The notes beneath the pieces were generated by a model, which worked only from the letters and a program-made list of their open reading frames with translations, made no database searches and was not told the origin of the DNA. A stretch of DNA of 16,091 nt from Eubacterium sp. (GTDB lineage: Bacteria > Bacillota_A > Clostridia > Lachnospirales > Lachnospiraceae): the NCBI GenBank assembly GCA_024687845.1, contig JAILEL010000247.1, positions 1 to 16,091 of the forward strand, written 5' to 3'. Below are positions 6,738-13,464 of the stretch, in pieces (position 1 is the stretch's first letter; each line of letters begins with the position of its first letter). The translations under genes and the position numbers were made by a program.

Positions 6738-7781
6738 GTGAAATATACAAAACTTGGAAATTCAGATTTGAATGTCTCCCGCATCTGCATGGGATGTATG
6801 GGATTTGGTGATGCAAAAAAAGGACAGCACAGTTGGACAATAGACGAGGAGCATTCGAGGGAAATTATAAAAAGAGGTCTTGACCTGGGTGTAAATTTCT
6901 ATGACACTGCAATCGCATATCAGAGCGGAACAAGTGAGCAATATGTAGGACGTGCCCTTAGAGATTTTGCTAAGCGTGAGGATGTAGTTGTAGCAACAAA
7001 ATTCCTTCCGAGAACACCTGAAGAGATTGAAAAAGGAGTTACCGGTCAGCAGCATATAGAAAACATGATAAATACAAGCCTTCAAAATCTTGGAATGGAC
7101 TATGTGGACCAGTATATCTATCACATGTGGGATTGGAATACGGATATCTATGATATCATGGATGGCTTAAACCGAATAGTCAAGGCAGGCAAGGCGAGGT
7201 ATATCGGCATTTCAAACTGTTTTGCATGGCAGATAGCAAAGGCTAATGCTCTGGCTGAAACAGAAGGCTTTGCAAAGTTTGTTTCAATTCAGGGGCATTA
7301 TAATCTAATCTTCCGTGAAGAAGAACGTGAAATGGTTCCGTACTGCGAGGAAGAGAGTATCGCACTTACTCCTTACAGCGCATTGGCAAGTGGAAGGCTT
7401 TCCAGAAAGCCGGGCGAGGCAGATTCCAAGAGGGCTGCTGAGGATACGTATGCTAAGTTTAAATATGATGCTACTAAAGAGCAGGATAATGTAATCATAG
7501 ACCGTGTTGCAGAGCTGGCAGAGAAGCATGGTGTAACTATGACAGAAGTATCCCTGGCATGGCTTCTTACAAAAGTGACATCTCCAGTGGTTGGAGCAAC
7601 CAAGCTTCACCATATAGAAGGCGCAGCAAACGCTGTAGATTTGGAACTGACGGCTGAAGAACTTATTTATCTTGAAGAACCGTATGTGCCTCACCCGCTT
7701 GCAGGCGTTATGGCACAGAATAAAAGAACCGATGCATCAAAGAAACATGTCTGGACTACAGGCACACAAAAAATAATATGA
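6738..7781 (+). CDS. Aldo/keto reductase
   Basis: This is a 347-residue NADPH-dependent oxidoreductase with a (beta/alpha)8 barrel. The catalytic tetrad is visible as Asp56 (NFYDTA), Tyr61 (IAYQSG), Lys88 (VVVATKF) and His129 (YIYHMWDW). The family signature GVNFYDTA...GTSEQYVGRAL is present, as are ARYIGISN in mid-protein and, near the C terminus, SPVVGATK for cofactor phosphate and adenosine binding. The GTG at 6738 is chosen because AAAGGGG at 6724-6730 precedes it by 7 bases and family members begin with a similar MKYTKLGNS sequence. The stop is followed after 13 bases by the CMD-cupin gene, which almost certainly shares its transcript. The substrate cannot be told from the sequence. The regulator remnant at 6591 lies directly upstream. 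Confidence 0.92.
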   Translation: MKYTKLGNSDLNVSRICMGCMGFGDAKKGQHSWTIDEEHSREIIKRGLDLGVNFYDTAIAYQSGTSEQYVGRALRDFAKREDVVVATKFLPRTPEEIEKGVTGQQHIENMINTSLQNLGMDYVDQYIYHMWDWNTDIYDIMDGLNRIVKAGKARYIGISNCFAWQIAKANALAETEGFAKFVSIQGHYNLIFREEEREMVPYCEEESIALTPYSALASGRLSRKPGEADSKRAAEDTYAKFKYDATKEQDNVIIDRVAELAEKHGVTMTEVSLAWLLTKVTSPVVGATKLHHIEGAANAVDLELTAEELIYLEEPYVPHPLAGVMAQNKRTDASKKHVWTTGTQKII

Positions 7782-7794
7782 GGAGAGAAATAAC

Positions 7795-8550
7795 ATGGCA
7801 GAGAAAATTGTACAAACAGCAGGAAGAGAACAGCTTGGTGAATTTGCACCGATGTTCGCACATTTAAATGACGACATACTCTTTGGTGAAGTGTGGAATG
7901 AGGAAGCCATTGATGTGAAGACTAAATGCATTATTACGGTAGTTTCACTTATGGCTTCCGGTATTACAGATTCTTCCCTGACATATCATCTTCAGAATGC
8001 AAAGGCACATGGTGTAAGTAAGGAAGAGATAGCTGCAATCATAACCCATGCCACCATGTATGTAGGATGGCCTAAGGGATGGGCAGTATTCCGTCAGGCC
8101 AAAGAGGTATGGAACGAAGAAGTGCCTGAACTGACAGAAAAGGACAGATATCAGAATTCGATTTTCTTCCCTATCGGAGAGCCGAACCCCTACGGAGAAT
8201 TCTTTGTTGGACAGAGTTTCCTTGCTCTAGTTTCTACAGAACAAGTACCTGTATTTAATGTGACTTTCGAGCCGGGATGCCGCAATAACTGGCATATCCA
8301 TCATGCAAAGAGCGGAGGCGGACAGATGCTAATCTGTATCGGTGGAAGAGGATATTATCAGGAATGGGGCAAGGAGCCTGTAGAGATGACTCCCGGTAAA
8401 GTAATAAATATCCCTGCTGAAGTAAAACACTGGCATGGAGCAGCACCGGATTCATGGTTCTCACATCTTGCAATCGAGGTTGCTGGAGATGAAACAAGCA
8501 ATGAGTGGCTGGAAGTGGTATCAGATGAAGACTATGGCAAACTATCATAA
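7795..8550 (+). CDS. Carboxymuconolactone decarboxylase-cupin fusion protein
   Basis: The 251-residue protein has two domains. Residues 1-110 form a carboxymuconolactone decarboxylase (AhpD-like) domain with Cys45 (VKTKCIITVV) and His65 in TYHLQNAKAHGVSKEEI. The usual paired-cysteine motif of AhpD peroxidases is absent. Residues 130-235 form a cupin with a metal-binding set: His167 and His169 (NWHIHHA), Gln177 (GGGQML) and His212 (VKHWHG). AGGAGAG at 7781-7787 is the ribosome binding site. This two-domain form is common in Firmicutes beside aldo-keto reductases and related oxidoreductases, but its reaction is not established. I infer a role with the upstream reductase in the metabolism or detoxification of a small carbonyl or aromatic compound. 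Confidence 0.88.
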   Translation: MAEKIVQTAGREQLGEFAPMFAHLNDDILFGEVWNEEAIDVKTKCIITVVSLMASGITDSSLTYHLQNAKAHGVSKEEIAAIITHATMYVGWPKGWAVFRQAKEVWNEEVPELTEKDRYQNSIFFPIGEPNPYGEFFVGQSFLALVSTEQVPVFNVTFEPGCRNNWHIHHAKSGGGQMLICIGGRGYYQEWGKEPVEMTPGKVINIPAEVKHWHGAAPDSWFSHLAIEVAGDETSNEWLEVVSDEDYGKLS

Positions 8551-8552
8551 AC

Positions 8553-8834
8553 AGGAAACAGAAGGGTATTGCAAGGATACATGAGGCATTTCAGAACATT
8601 AAAGGTAAAGTAGAGTCAGTTTATCCACATCTTCATGATCTGATATTTTATCATAAGAAGTACATACAGTTGATTACTTCAGACAATTCGCAATGTTTTT
8701 TTCGGGATATAAAGGCTGAAAAACTAATTGAATCATTAATTGATAGGTTTGGAACTTTTACCGAGGGACGTCCATATATAATACATTCTGACGCAAAGTT
8801 ATCAAATGTACTTTTTAAGATTGATAGATGCTAA
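8553..8834 (+). pseudogene. Fragment of an APH/choline-kinase-fold phosphotransferase
   Basis: An open frame of about 93 residues without a usable start runs from the end of the CMD-cupin gene to TAA at 8832-8834. It reads GIARIHEAFQNIKGKVESVY, then YPHLHDLIFYH, and near its end YIIHSDAKLSNVLF. HSDAKLSN is the HxDxxxxN catalytic loop of aminoglycoside-phosphotransferase-like kinases (compare HNDTKLNNVL), and the preceding helices match that family's order. The ATP-binding N lobe and everything after the catalytic loop, including the second metal-binding Asp, are missing, so the fragment cannot be active. It has no ribosome binding site. It fills the otherwise empty 353 bases between the neighbouring genes. 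Confidence 0.6.
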
Positions 8835-8903
8835 TGCTCTGAGTACTGTTATTCAGGGAGGTGAAGGGGAAGCTATATTGATTACAATGAAAGGGGTGGA
8901 AAT

Positions 8904-9753
8904 ATGGCAAGAAATCATGAGGTTACGGAGGATCAGCTCCTCTTAAATGATGATGGAGAACTTAGGGAGCCTGGCTGGTCCAGAAGGCTCGTTCAAAGGT
9001 ATGACCGGAGCATGATTAAGGCTCCGAAGTGGCGTATCAAGGAGTGGGATTATTATCTTGTTCTTAGTGATAAATTTGCAGGTGCGTTTACTATTTCTGA
9101 TGATGGCTACATTGGTCTGCAGTCGGTGTCGCTCCTTACTTTCGGTGATGTGCCGTGGGAGCATACTGAGACGGTGCTCAATGCATTTCCTATGGGACGT
9201 ATTCATCTGCCGGAGGATTCAAGTGTCGGACCGACTAAATATATGGACAGCCGTCTTAAGATGAAATTCGATGTGGGTAGGAATAAGCGTCGCATCAGAT
9301 GTAAGTTTGAGAATTTTTATGAGGGAAAGCCTTTCGAGTGCGATATCATTCTCGAACAGCCGGAGGGTGAGTCCATGGTCATAGCTACGCCATGGGATAA
9401 GAAGCATGCGTTTTACTATAATCAGAAAATTAATACTATGCGTGCCAGCGGCTACATGAAGTTTGATGGGAAGATGTACGAGTTTAATAAGGTAACGGAC
9501 TTCGGTACTCTTGACTGGGGACGTGGTGTCTGGACCTATGATAACACCTGGCTCTGGGGTTCGGGTAATGCGGACATAAATGGACTTTGTTCCGGTTCTG
9601 GACAGGGCGGCGTGTCTTGACTACAAGGTAATCGTGTCGGATCAGCATCAGGTTTTTGGAAGGATGTCCGGAAAGGCTATTCTGGATGACGGAACAGTAG
9701 TTGAAGTTAAAGATATAATGTGCTTTGCTGAAAAAGTGCATAACAAGTATTAA
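8904..9753 (+). pseudogene. DUF2804 gene with an internal frameshifting deletion
   Basis: AAAGGGGTGG precedes the ATG at 8904. The first frame runs to TGA at 9618-9620 and contains the DUF2804 hallmarks ending HAFYYNQKIN and DFGTLDWGRGVWTYDNTWLWGSG. From about 9580 the +1 frame carries the family's C-terminal end: MDFVPVLDRAACLDYKV, then SDQHQVFGRMSGKAILDDGT and FAEKVHNKY, stopping at 9751-9753. The segment normally joining these, beginning with a GFN-type motif, is absent. About 60 codons appear to have been lost at 9576-9582, and the junction leaves the two halves out of frame. Total coding length is about 282 codons against about 340 for the family as I remember it. DUF2804 has no known biochemical function. 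Confidence 0.85.
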
Positions 9754-9778
9754 GATGGTATATTCATTTAGGAAAATT

Positions 9779-10690
9779 ATGATTAAGAGTAAAAGAATAG
9801 TTGCGGGGTTTTTGATTCTTCTTGCGGGTATCCTGTGGGGGTGTATGGGACTCTTTGTGAGACCACTTAGTGAGAAGGGACTGACCTCCTGGGATATTGT
9901 TTTTATACGTGCTTCGCTTACAACTATATTTATGGCAATATTACTTCTTGTAAGGGATAGGAAGCTTTTTAAAATAAAACTACAAGACCTGTGGTGTTTT
10001 CTGGGAACAGGTTTACTAAGTATTGTTTTCTTTAATATGTGTTATTTCAAAGAGATTACAATAGCACCGCTTTCAATCGCGGCGATACTTCTTTATACAG
10101 CGCCTGCTTTTGTAATGATTCTATCGGCGTTTCTCTTTAAAGAGAATCTGACGAAGGTAAAGCTACTCGCTCTTGTTCTTTTGTTTGTGGGACTCATGTT
10201 CGTGACAGGTGTATTTAACAGTTCTGAAAGGATGACACTTAGGATTTTCTTTATAGGACTTGGAGCGGGGCTCGGCTACGCACTTTATTCTATTTTTGGA
10301 AGATATGCTCTGGAACGGGGATATGAATCCTACACAATCAGTTTTTATACATTCCTGTTTGCTACTGTTGCAACTTGCTTTATGGCAAGACCGGTTGAGA
10401 TTGTAACAGTAGTAAGCGATTCGTGGAAGAGTGTTGTACTGGTGCTCGTGTTTGCACTTGTGTCAACCATCATCCCATATCTCACTTATACGATTGGTCT
10501 TAAGTCTGTCGAAAATGGACAGGCATCGATTATTGCATCCATTGAGCCGGTAATGGCGTCGCTCATTGGTATCGTGTGGTTTCAAGAGAAGATGACGGTG
10601 AGTGTACTTATCGGTATTATTCTTGTGCTTTCCGGAATAGCAGTAAGTAACCTGAGTTCTTCTGGAAAAGACAAATGCTTAGGTGGCTGA
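9779..10690 (+). CDS. EamA (DMT) family transporter
   Basis: This 303-residue integral membrane protein has ten predicted hydrophobic helices arranged as two EamA repeats, about residues 8-140 and 160-292. Family features include AGILWGCMGLFVRPL at the start of the first repeat, PLSIAAILLYTAPAFVMILS with the following KENLT, and in the second repeat GQASIIASIEPVMASLIGIVWF followed by QEKM. It would export or import small metabolites, and the substrate cannot be predicted. The ATG at 9779 is favoured because AGGA at 9770-9773 is close upstream and family proteins begin with a short basic stretch. Upstream in-frame starts would overlap the DUF2804 remnant. The C-terminal end (SSSGKDKCLGG) runs into a GNAT fragment. 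Confidence 0.9.
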   Translation: MIKSKRIVAGFLILLAGILWGCMGLFVRPLSEKGLTSWDIVFIRASLTTIFMAILLLVRDRKLFKIKLQDLWCFLGTGLLSIVFFNMCYFKEITIAPLSIAAILLYTAPAFVMILSAFLFKENLTKVKLLALVLLFVGLMFVTGVFNSSERMTLRIFFIGLGAGLGYALYSIFGRYALERGYESYTISFYTFLFATVATCFMARPVEIVTVVSDSWKSVVLVLVFALVSTIIPYLTYTIGLKSVENGQASIIASIEPVMASLIGIVWFQEKMTVSVLIGIILVLSGIAVSNLSSSGKDKCLGG

Positions 10691-10800
10691 GGGTGATTTT
10701 GGGAAATGATGTAGCCAAAGGATTGTATGAATCTGTCGGGTTTGTTGCTACCGGATTAAGGGAATTTGGTATGGAAGAAATGTGTTTGGAGTTTAACTAA
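10684..10800 (+). pseudogene. C-terminal fragment of a GNAT acetyltransferase
   Basis: In the frame ending with TAA at 10798-10800 the sequence reads LRVILGNDVAKGLYESVGF and then VATGLREFGMEEMCLEF. This is the typical last 35 residues of GNAT N-acetyltransferases, with the N-x-x-A-x-x-LYES-x-GF motif. There is no start, no ribosome binding site and no acetyl-CoA-binding motif upstream, where the EamA transporter gene ends. Only the tail of the gene survives. Confidence 0.7.
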
Positions 10801-10863
10801 AACTTTTAAGAATGGAAAGATGTTTTGAAGGAAATATGGGATAAGGCGAGGGAGAAGAAATAT

Positions 10864-11847
10864 ATGAGAACAAAAAGAGTCGTGGTCATGCCTTATGATG
10901 AGGCATGGGCGGAGGATTTTATAAAGATACGTGATGAAATAAAGGAAGTGCTTGGTGAATTGGCGCTGAGGATTGAACACGTGGGAAGTACTTCCGTGCG
11001 TGGACTGTCCGCAAAACCGATAATTGATATCGATGTTGTTATAAGGGACAGACAGGTGTTGGATGAGGTGGTAAGCGCACTTGCTGAGATAGGATACTGT
11101 CATGAAGGAGATCTGGGTATTCCGGGACGGGAAGCCTTCAAATATGATGGGAAAGAACATTTGAGAAAGCATCATCTGTATGTCTGTACACAGGACTGCG
11201 CCGAGCTTAAAAGGCATATCGTGTTTAGGGATTATCTGCGCTCACATCCCGAAGCGCTGCGAGAGTACAGCAGAATTAAGGAAGAAGGGGCAAAGCTTTA
11301 TCCTGATGATATAGATAAGTATATTGAGTATAAGTCGGCAGTGATACAGCAGATTTATGAAAAAATGAATACAGCATTTTTGATAAGAAAAGCGGATAAA
11401 AATGATATTCCGGCGCTCCGCATTTTGTACCGCCTGTTGGAAGAAGACGGAGTGCGTTATCAGCCGGAACACTTTGTGATTGGTGATAGAACAGAAGAAT
11501 TCTTTCAAGGTATTTTTGACAGCGATACGCAGGATATTCTGGTTGCGGATACTGACGGTGTGGCGATTGGCTTTGTACATTGCATGATCATCCCACAGAA
11601 GAAGGTTTCCTGCTTAAAACCGCAAACCGTTGTTTATCTGCAGGATCTGTGTGTGCAGGAAAATATGCGGGATAAAGGGATAGGTACTGCGCTTATGCGT
11701 GCGGCAAAGGATTACGGAAAGGAAAAGGGCGCGGATTTTATCCGGACACAGGTTTTCCCCGGAAATGTGGATGGTATGCGTTTTTACGAGCGTAACGGAT
11801 TCTGTGAGATGATGAAAACGATTGAATGTCAGTCGCTGGATGTATAG
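10864..11847 (+). CDS. GrpB (UPF0157) domain fused to a GNAT N-acetyltransferase domain
   Basis: The 327-residue product joins two families. Residues 1-165 are GrpB/UPF0157, a nucleotidyltransferase-fold family of uncertain function, with EHVGSTSV at 38-45, KPIIDIDV at 51-58, HHLYVC at 103-108 and FRDYLRSHPE at 121-130. Residues 172-327 are a GNAT acetyltransferase, with FLIRKADKNDIPAL opening the domain, VYLQDLCVQENMRDKGIGTAL holding the acetyl-CoA pyrophosphate loop (Arg269 to Gly274), and NVDGMRFYERNGF near the end. The ATG at 10864 follows GGGAG at 10850-10854. An in-frame Met at residue 168 could be the original start of a separate GNAT gene. The TTG at 10825 is a less likely start. The partner substrate is unknown. 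Confidence 0.88.
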   Translation: MRTKRVVVMPYDEAWAEDFIKIRDEIKEVLGELALRIEHVGSTSVRGLSAKPIIDIDVVIRDRQVLDEVVSALAEIGYCHEGDLGIPGREAFKYDGKEHLRKHHLYVCTQDCAELKRHIVFRDYLRSHPEALREYSRIKEEGAKLYPDDIDKYIEYKSAVIQQIYEKMNTAFLIRKADKNDIPALRILYRLLEEDGVRYQPEHFVIGDRTEEFFQGIFDSDTQDILVADTDGVAIGFVHCMIIPQKKVSCLKPQTVVYLQDLCVQENMRDKGIGTALMRAAKDYGKEKGADFIRTQVFPGNVDGMRFYERNGFCEMMKTIECQSLDV

Positions 11848-11935
11848 ATGGTCTTCTTCAAATGTATCCGGAGGATAGATACCTACATTCTGAGTAAAGC
11901 AGAAAAATAATAAAACTAAAAAAATAATAATCTGT

Positions 11936-11965
11936 TTGACAAAAAGAAACCAATGTGTTTATACT
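11936..11965 (+). promoter_or_regulatory. Strong sigma-A promoter for the rtcB-prfH leader
   Basis: A perfect TTGACA at 11936-11941 is followed after 18 bases by TATACT at 11960-11965, with AT-rich sequence upstream that could act as an UP element. Transcription should begin near 11972, about 297 nt before rtcB. No second promoter is evident between here and rtcB. Confidence 0.8.
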
Positions 11966-12045
11966 ACGAATCAGTGAGGATAGCACGAATCCCCAAGAGA
12001 CGTTGTCTCGGTAACTATTAACCCAAGGACGAAAAGGAGGACAAT

Positions 12046-12120
12046 ATGCGAAGTATTAGTATTAACAATTCAATATGTAACATTAAAGGCATAGTTGTCC
12101 TTGATGGGTCTGTGAGGTAG
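12046..12120 (+). CDS. 24-aa leader peptide ORF upstream of rtcB
   Basis: The ATG is 5 bases after AAAAGGAGG, the strongest ribosome binding site in the window, and the frame ends with TAG at 12118-12120. The predicted peptide starts MRSISINNSICNIKG and ends VVLDGSVR. It has no signal peptide, no transmembrane segment and no run of regulatory codons. It lies wholly inside the rtcB leader, and its stop codon overlaps the proposed antiterminator strand. The act of translation, rather than the peptide itself, is the likely function. It is too short to be certain from sequence alone. Confidence 0.55.
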   Translation: MRSISINNSICNIKGIVVLDGSVR

Positions 12121-12185
12121 TAGGTTACTATTAGCTGTTTTTTAGCATAGAGTATTACCTTTAATTAAATATATCAGGATAACTA

Positions 12186-12234
12186 GCACCTCTTTTGGTG
12201 TAGCTGTAAAAGCTGCACCAGAGGTGTTTTTCTT
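12186..12234 (+). terminator. Strong intrinsic terminator inside the rtcB leader
   Basis: CACCTC (12187-12192) pairs with GAGGTG (12221-12226). The inner GGTGTAGCT (12197-12205) pairs with AGCTGCACC (12211-12219) through one G-U pair around the loop GTAAA. A TTTT bulge and one A separate the two stems. TTTTTCTT follows. It lies only 34 nt before the rtcB ATG, too close for another promoter and leader, so rtcB must be expressed by read-through or antitermination. Confidence 0.85.
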
Positions 12235-12268
12235 ATGCAAAAATGAGATAGAAAGAGGGAAATTATAT

Positions 12269-13447
12269 ATGATTACAATATATGGCAAATATACAAATGC
12301 TATCGTTTATACAGTAGAGAATGAGCTCTATGCTCTTGAAGATTATGCAAGAAAGCAGCTTCAGATGATTTGTAATCATCCGAGCGCTGAGGGAAGTGAT
12401 ATAAGAGTTATGCCGGATGTTCATCCCGGCAAAGTCGGAACTATAGGACTCACTATGACAGTTGGTGATTCGATTCTTCCGAGTCTTGTAGGTGTAGATA
12501 TTGGATGTGGTATGACTATAGCCAAGGTTAAAACAAAAGGAATTCAGTTCCAGCAGCTTGACAGTGTTATAAGGGATAATGTTCCTGTTGGACCGAGAAT
12601 CAGAAAAGAAGAGCATAAATATGCAGATAGGATTAATCTGTCAGAGCTTAGTTGCGCTAAGAGCATTAATGCTTCTAAAGCAAATAGGAGTATCGGAACT
12701 CTTGGAGGAGGAAATCATTTCATAGAAGTGGATAAGGATGAAGATGGAAATATATACCTCGTTGTTCATTCGGGAAGCAGACATCTGGGAATGGAGGTTG
12801 CGGATTACTATCTGAGGACCGGTCAGAAGGAAATGCAGATGAAGAAGCAGGGATATGCTTCGTATGAGATGACATGTCTTACCGGAGAGCTTATGGAGGA
12901 TTATCTTCATGATATCGAGATAATTCAGAAATTTGCTCGCCTTAATAGAGAGGCTATCATTGAGTCTATAGTAAAAGGAATGAAGTGGAAGGTGGAAGAC
13001 AGCTTTACTTGTATTCATAATTATGTAGATTTTTCAAATGTTAAGTCAGGAGCAGATTCAGTGAGAGATATGGAAGCTGATAAAAAGCCGATTCTAAGAA
13101 AAGGTGCTATTAGTGCTAAGGAAGGAGAAAAGGTTATCATTCCAATAAATATGAGAGATGGAATAATACTTGGAACCGGTCTTGGAAACCCGGACTGGAA
13201 CTATTCAGCACCACATGGAGCAGGAAGAATATCTAAACGTTCTGAGGTGGCTGAACATCATACAGTGTCTGATTTTAAAAAAGCAATGAAGGGTATTTAC
13301 TCAATTTGTATCAATAAGGAAACGCTTGATGAGAGTCCATTTGCTTATAGAAGTATAGACGATATTGCAGATGTTATAGGAGAAACAGTAAAGATTGATA
13401 AAATAATCAAGCCGGTTTACAACTATAAGGCCGGCGGTACTAATTAA
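12269..13447 (+). CDS. rtcB: RtcB family RNA ligase (RtcB2 type)
   Basis: RtcB joins RNA 2',3'-cyclic phosphate or 3'-phosphate ends to 5'-OH ends using GTP and Mn2+. This copy has 392 residues. The metal and guanylylation residues are visible: MPDVHPGKVGTIG at 48-60, Asp77 and Cys80 in VGVDIGCGM, His150 in GGGNHF, His167 in VVHSGSR, His250 in CIHNY, and the guanylylated His316 in SAPHGAGR. It is shorter than canonical RtcB and linked to prfH, which marks the RtcB2 class shown in E. coli to repair 16S rRNA cut in the decoding centre. AGAGGG at 12254-12259 precedes the ATG. The upstream in-frame GTG at 12224 lies in the terminator and is rejected. The stop overlaps a possible prfH start (TAATG). 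The long leader upstream suggests attenuation control. Confidence 0.95.
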   Translation: MITIYGKYTNAIVYTVENELYALEDYARKQLQMICNHPSAEGSDIRVMPDVHPGKVGTIGLTMTVGDSILPSLVGVDIGCGMTIAKVKTKGIQFQQLDSVIRDNVPVGPRIRKEEHKYADRINLSELSCAKSINASKANRSIGTLGGGNHFIEVDKDEDGNIYLVVHSGSRHLGMEVADYYLRTGQKEMQMKKQGYASYEMTCLTGELMEDYLHDIEIIQKFARLNREAIIESIVKGMKWKVEDSFTCIHNYVDFSNVKSGADSVRDMEADKKPILRKGAISAKEGEKVIIPINMRDGIILGTGLGNPDWNYSAPHGAGRISKRSEVAEHHTVSDFKKAMKGIYSICINKETLDESPFAYRSIDDIADVIGETVKIDKIIKPVYNYKAGGTN

Positions 13448-13464
13448 TGAATGGAGAAATGACT

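Larger units (their letters stand above)
11972..12268 (+). promoter_or_regulatory. Structured 5' leader of rtcB-prfH, probable ribosome-sensing attenuator
   Basis: The leader holds, in order: a hairpin GAGAC-GTT-GTCTC (11997-12009); a strong ribosome binding site and 24-codon ORF (12046-12120); an imperfect hairpin of about 14 bp with loop GTTTTTT (12122-12160); and an intrinsic terminator (12186-12234). Two competing pairings are visible. First, CATA-G-TTGTCCT (12090-12101) can cover the ORF's Shine-Dalgarno and start (12038-12048), while GTCCTT (12097-12102) can instead pair with AAGGAC (12025-12030). Second, GAGGTAGTAG (12114-12123), which includes the ORF stop codon, can pair with CTAGCACCTC (12183-12192), the 5' arm of the terminator. 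These were found by eye. The antitermination model is an inference from the layout. Confidence 0.6.

Noticed and set aside
6563..6840. Minus-strand ORFs of 75 and 83 aa
   Set aside because: They are antisense to the start of the aldo-keto reductase and the regulator remnant, with no start signals.
10756..11217. 153-aa minus-strand ORF
   Set aside because: It is a shadow of the GrpB domain, which shows clear family motifs in the opposite strand.
11848..11910. 20-codon ORF after the GrpB-GNAT gene
   Set aside because: No suitable ribosome binding site and no similarity. Another frame reads LLQMYPEDRYLHSE, which looks like a gene scrap but is too short to call.
11997..12150. Possible mimicry of 16S rRNA helix 44 in the rtcB leader
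   Set aside because: Only short scattered resemblance to GAAGTAGGTAG-like 16S sequence was seen, and no decoding-site motif is reproduced, so it was not claimed.
12224..12268. GTG start for rtcB
   Set aside because: It lies inside the terminator stem and adds 15 residues not found in RtcB proteins. The ATG at 12269 has a ribosome binding site.
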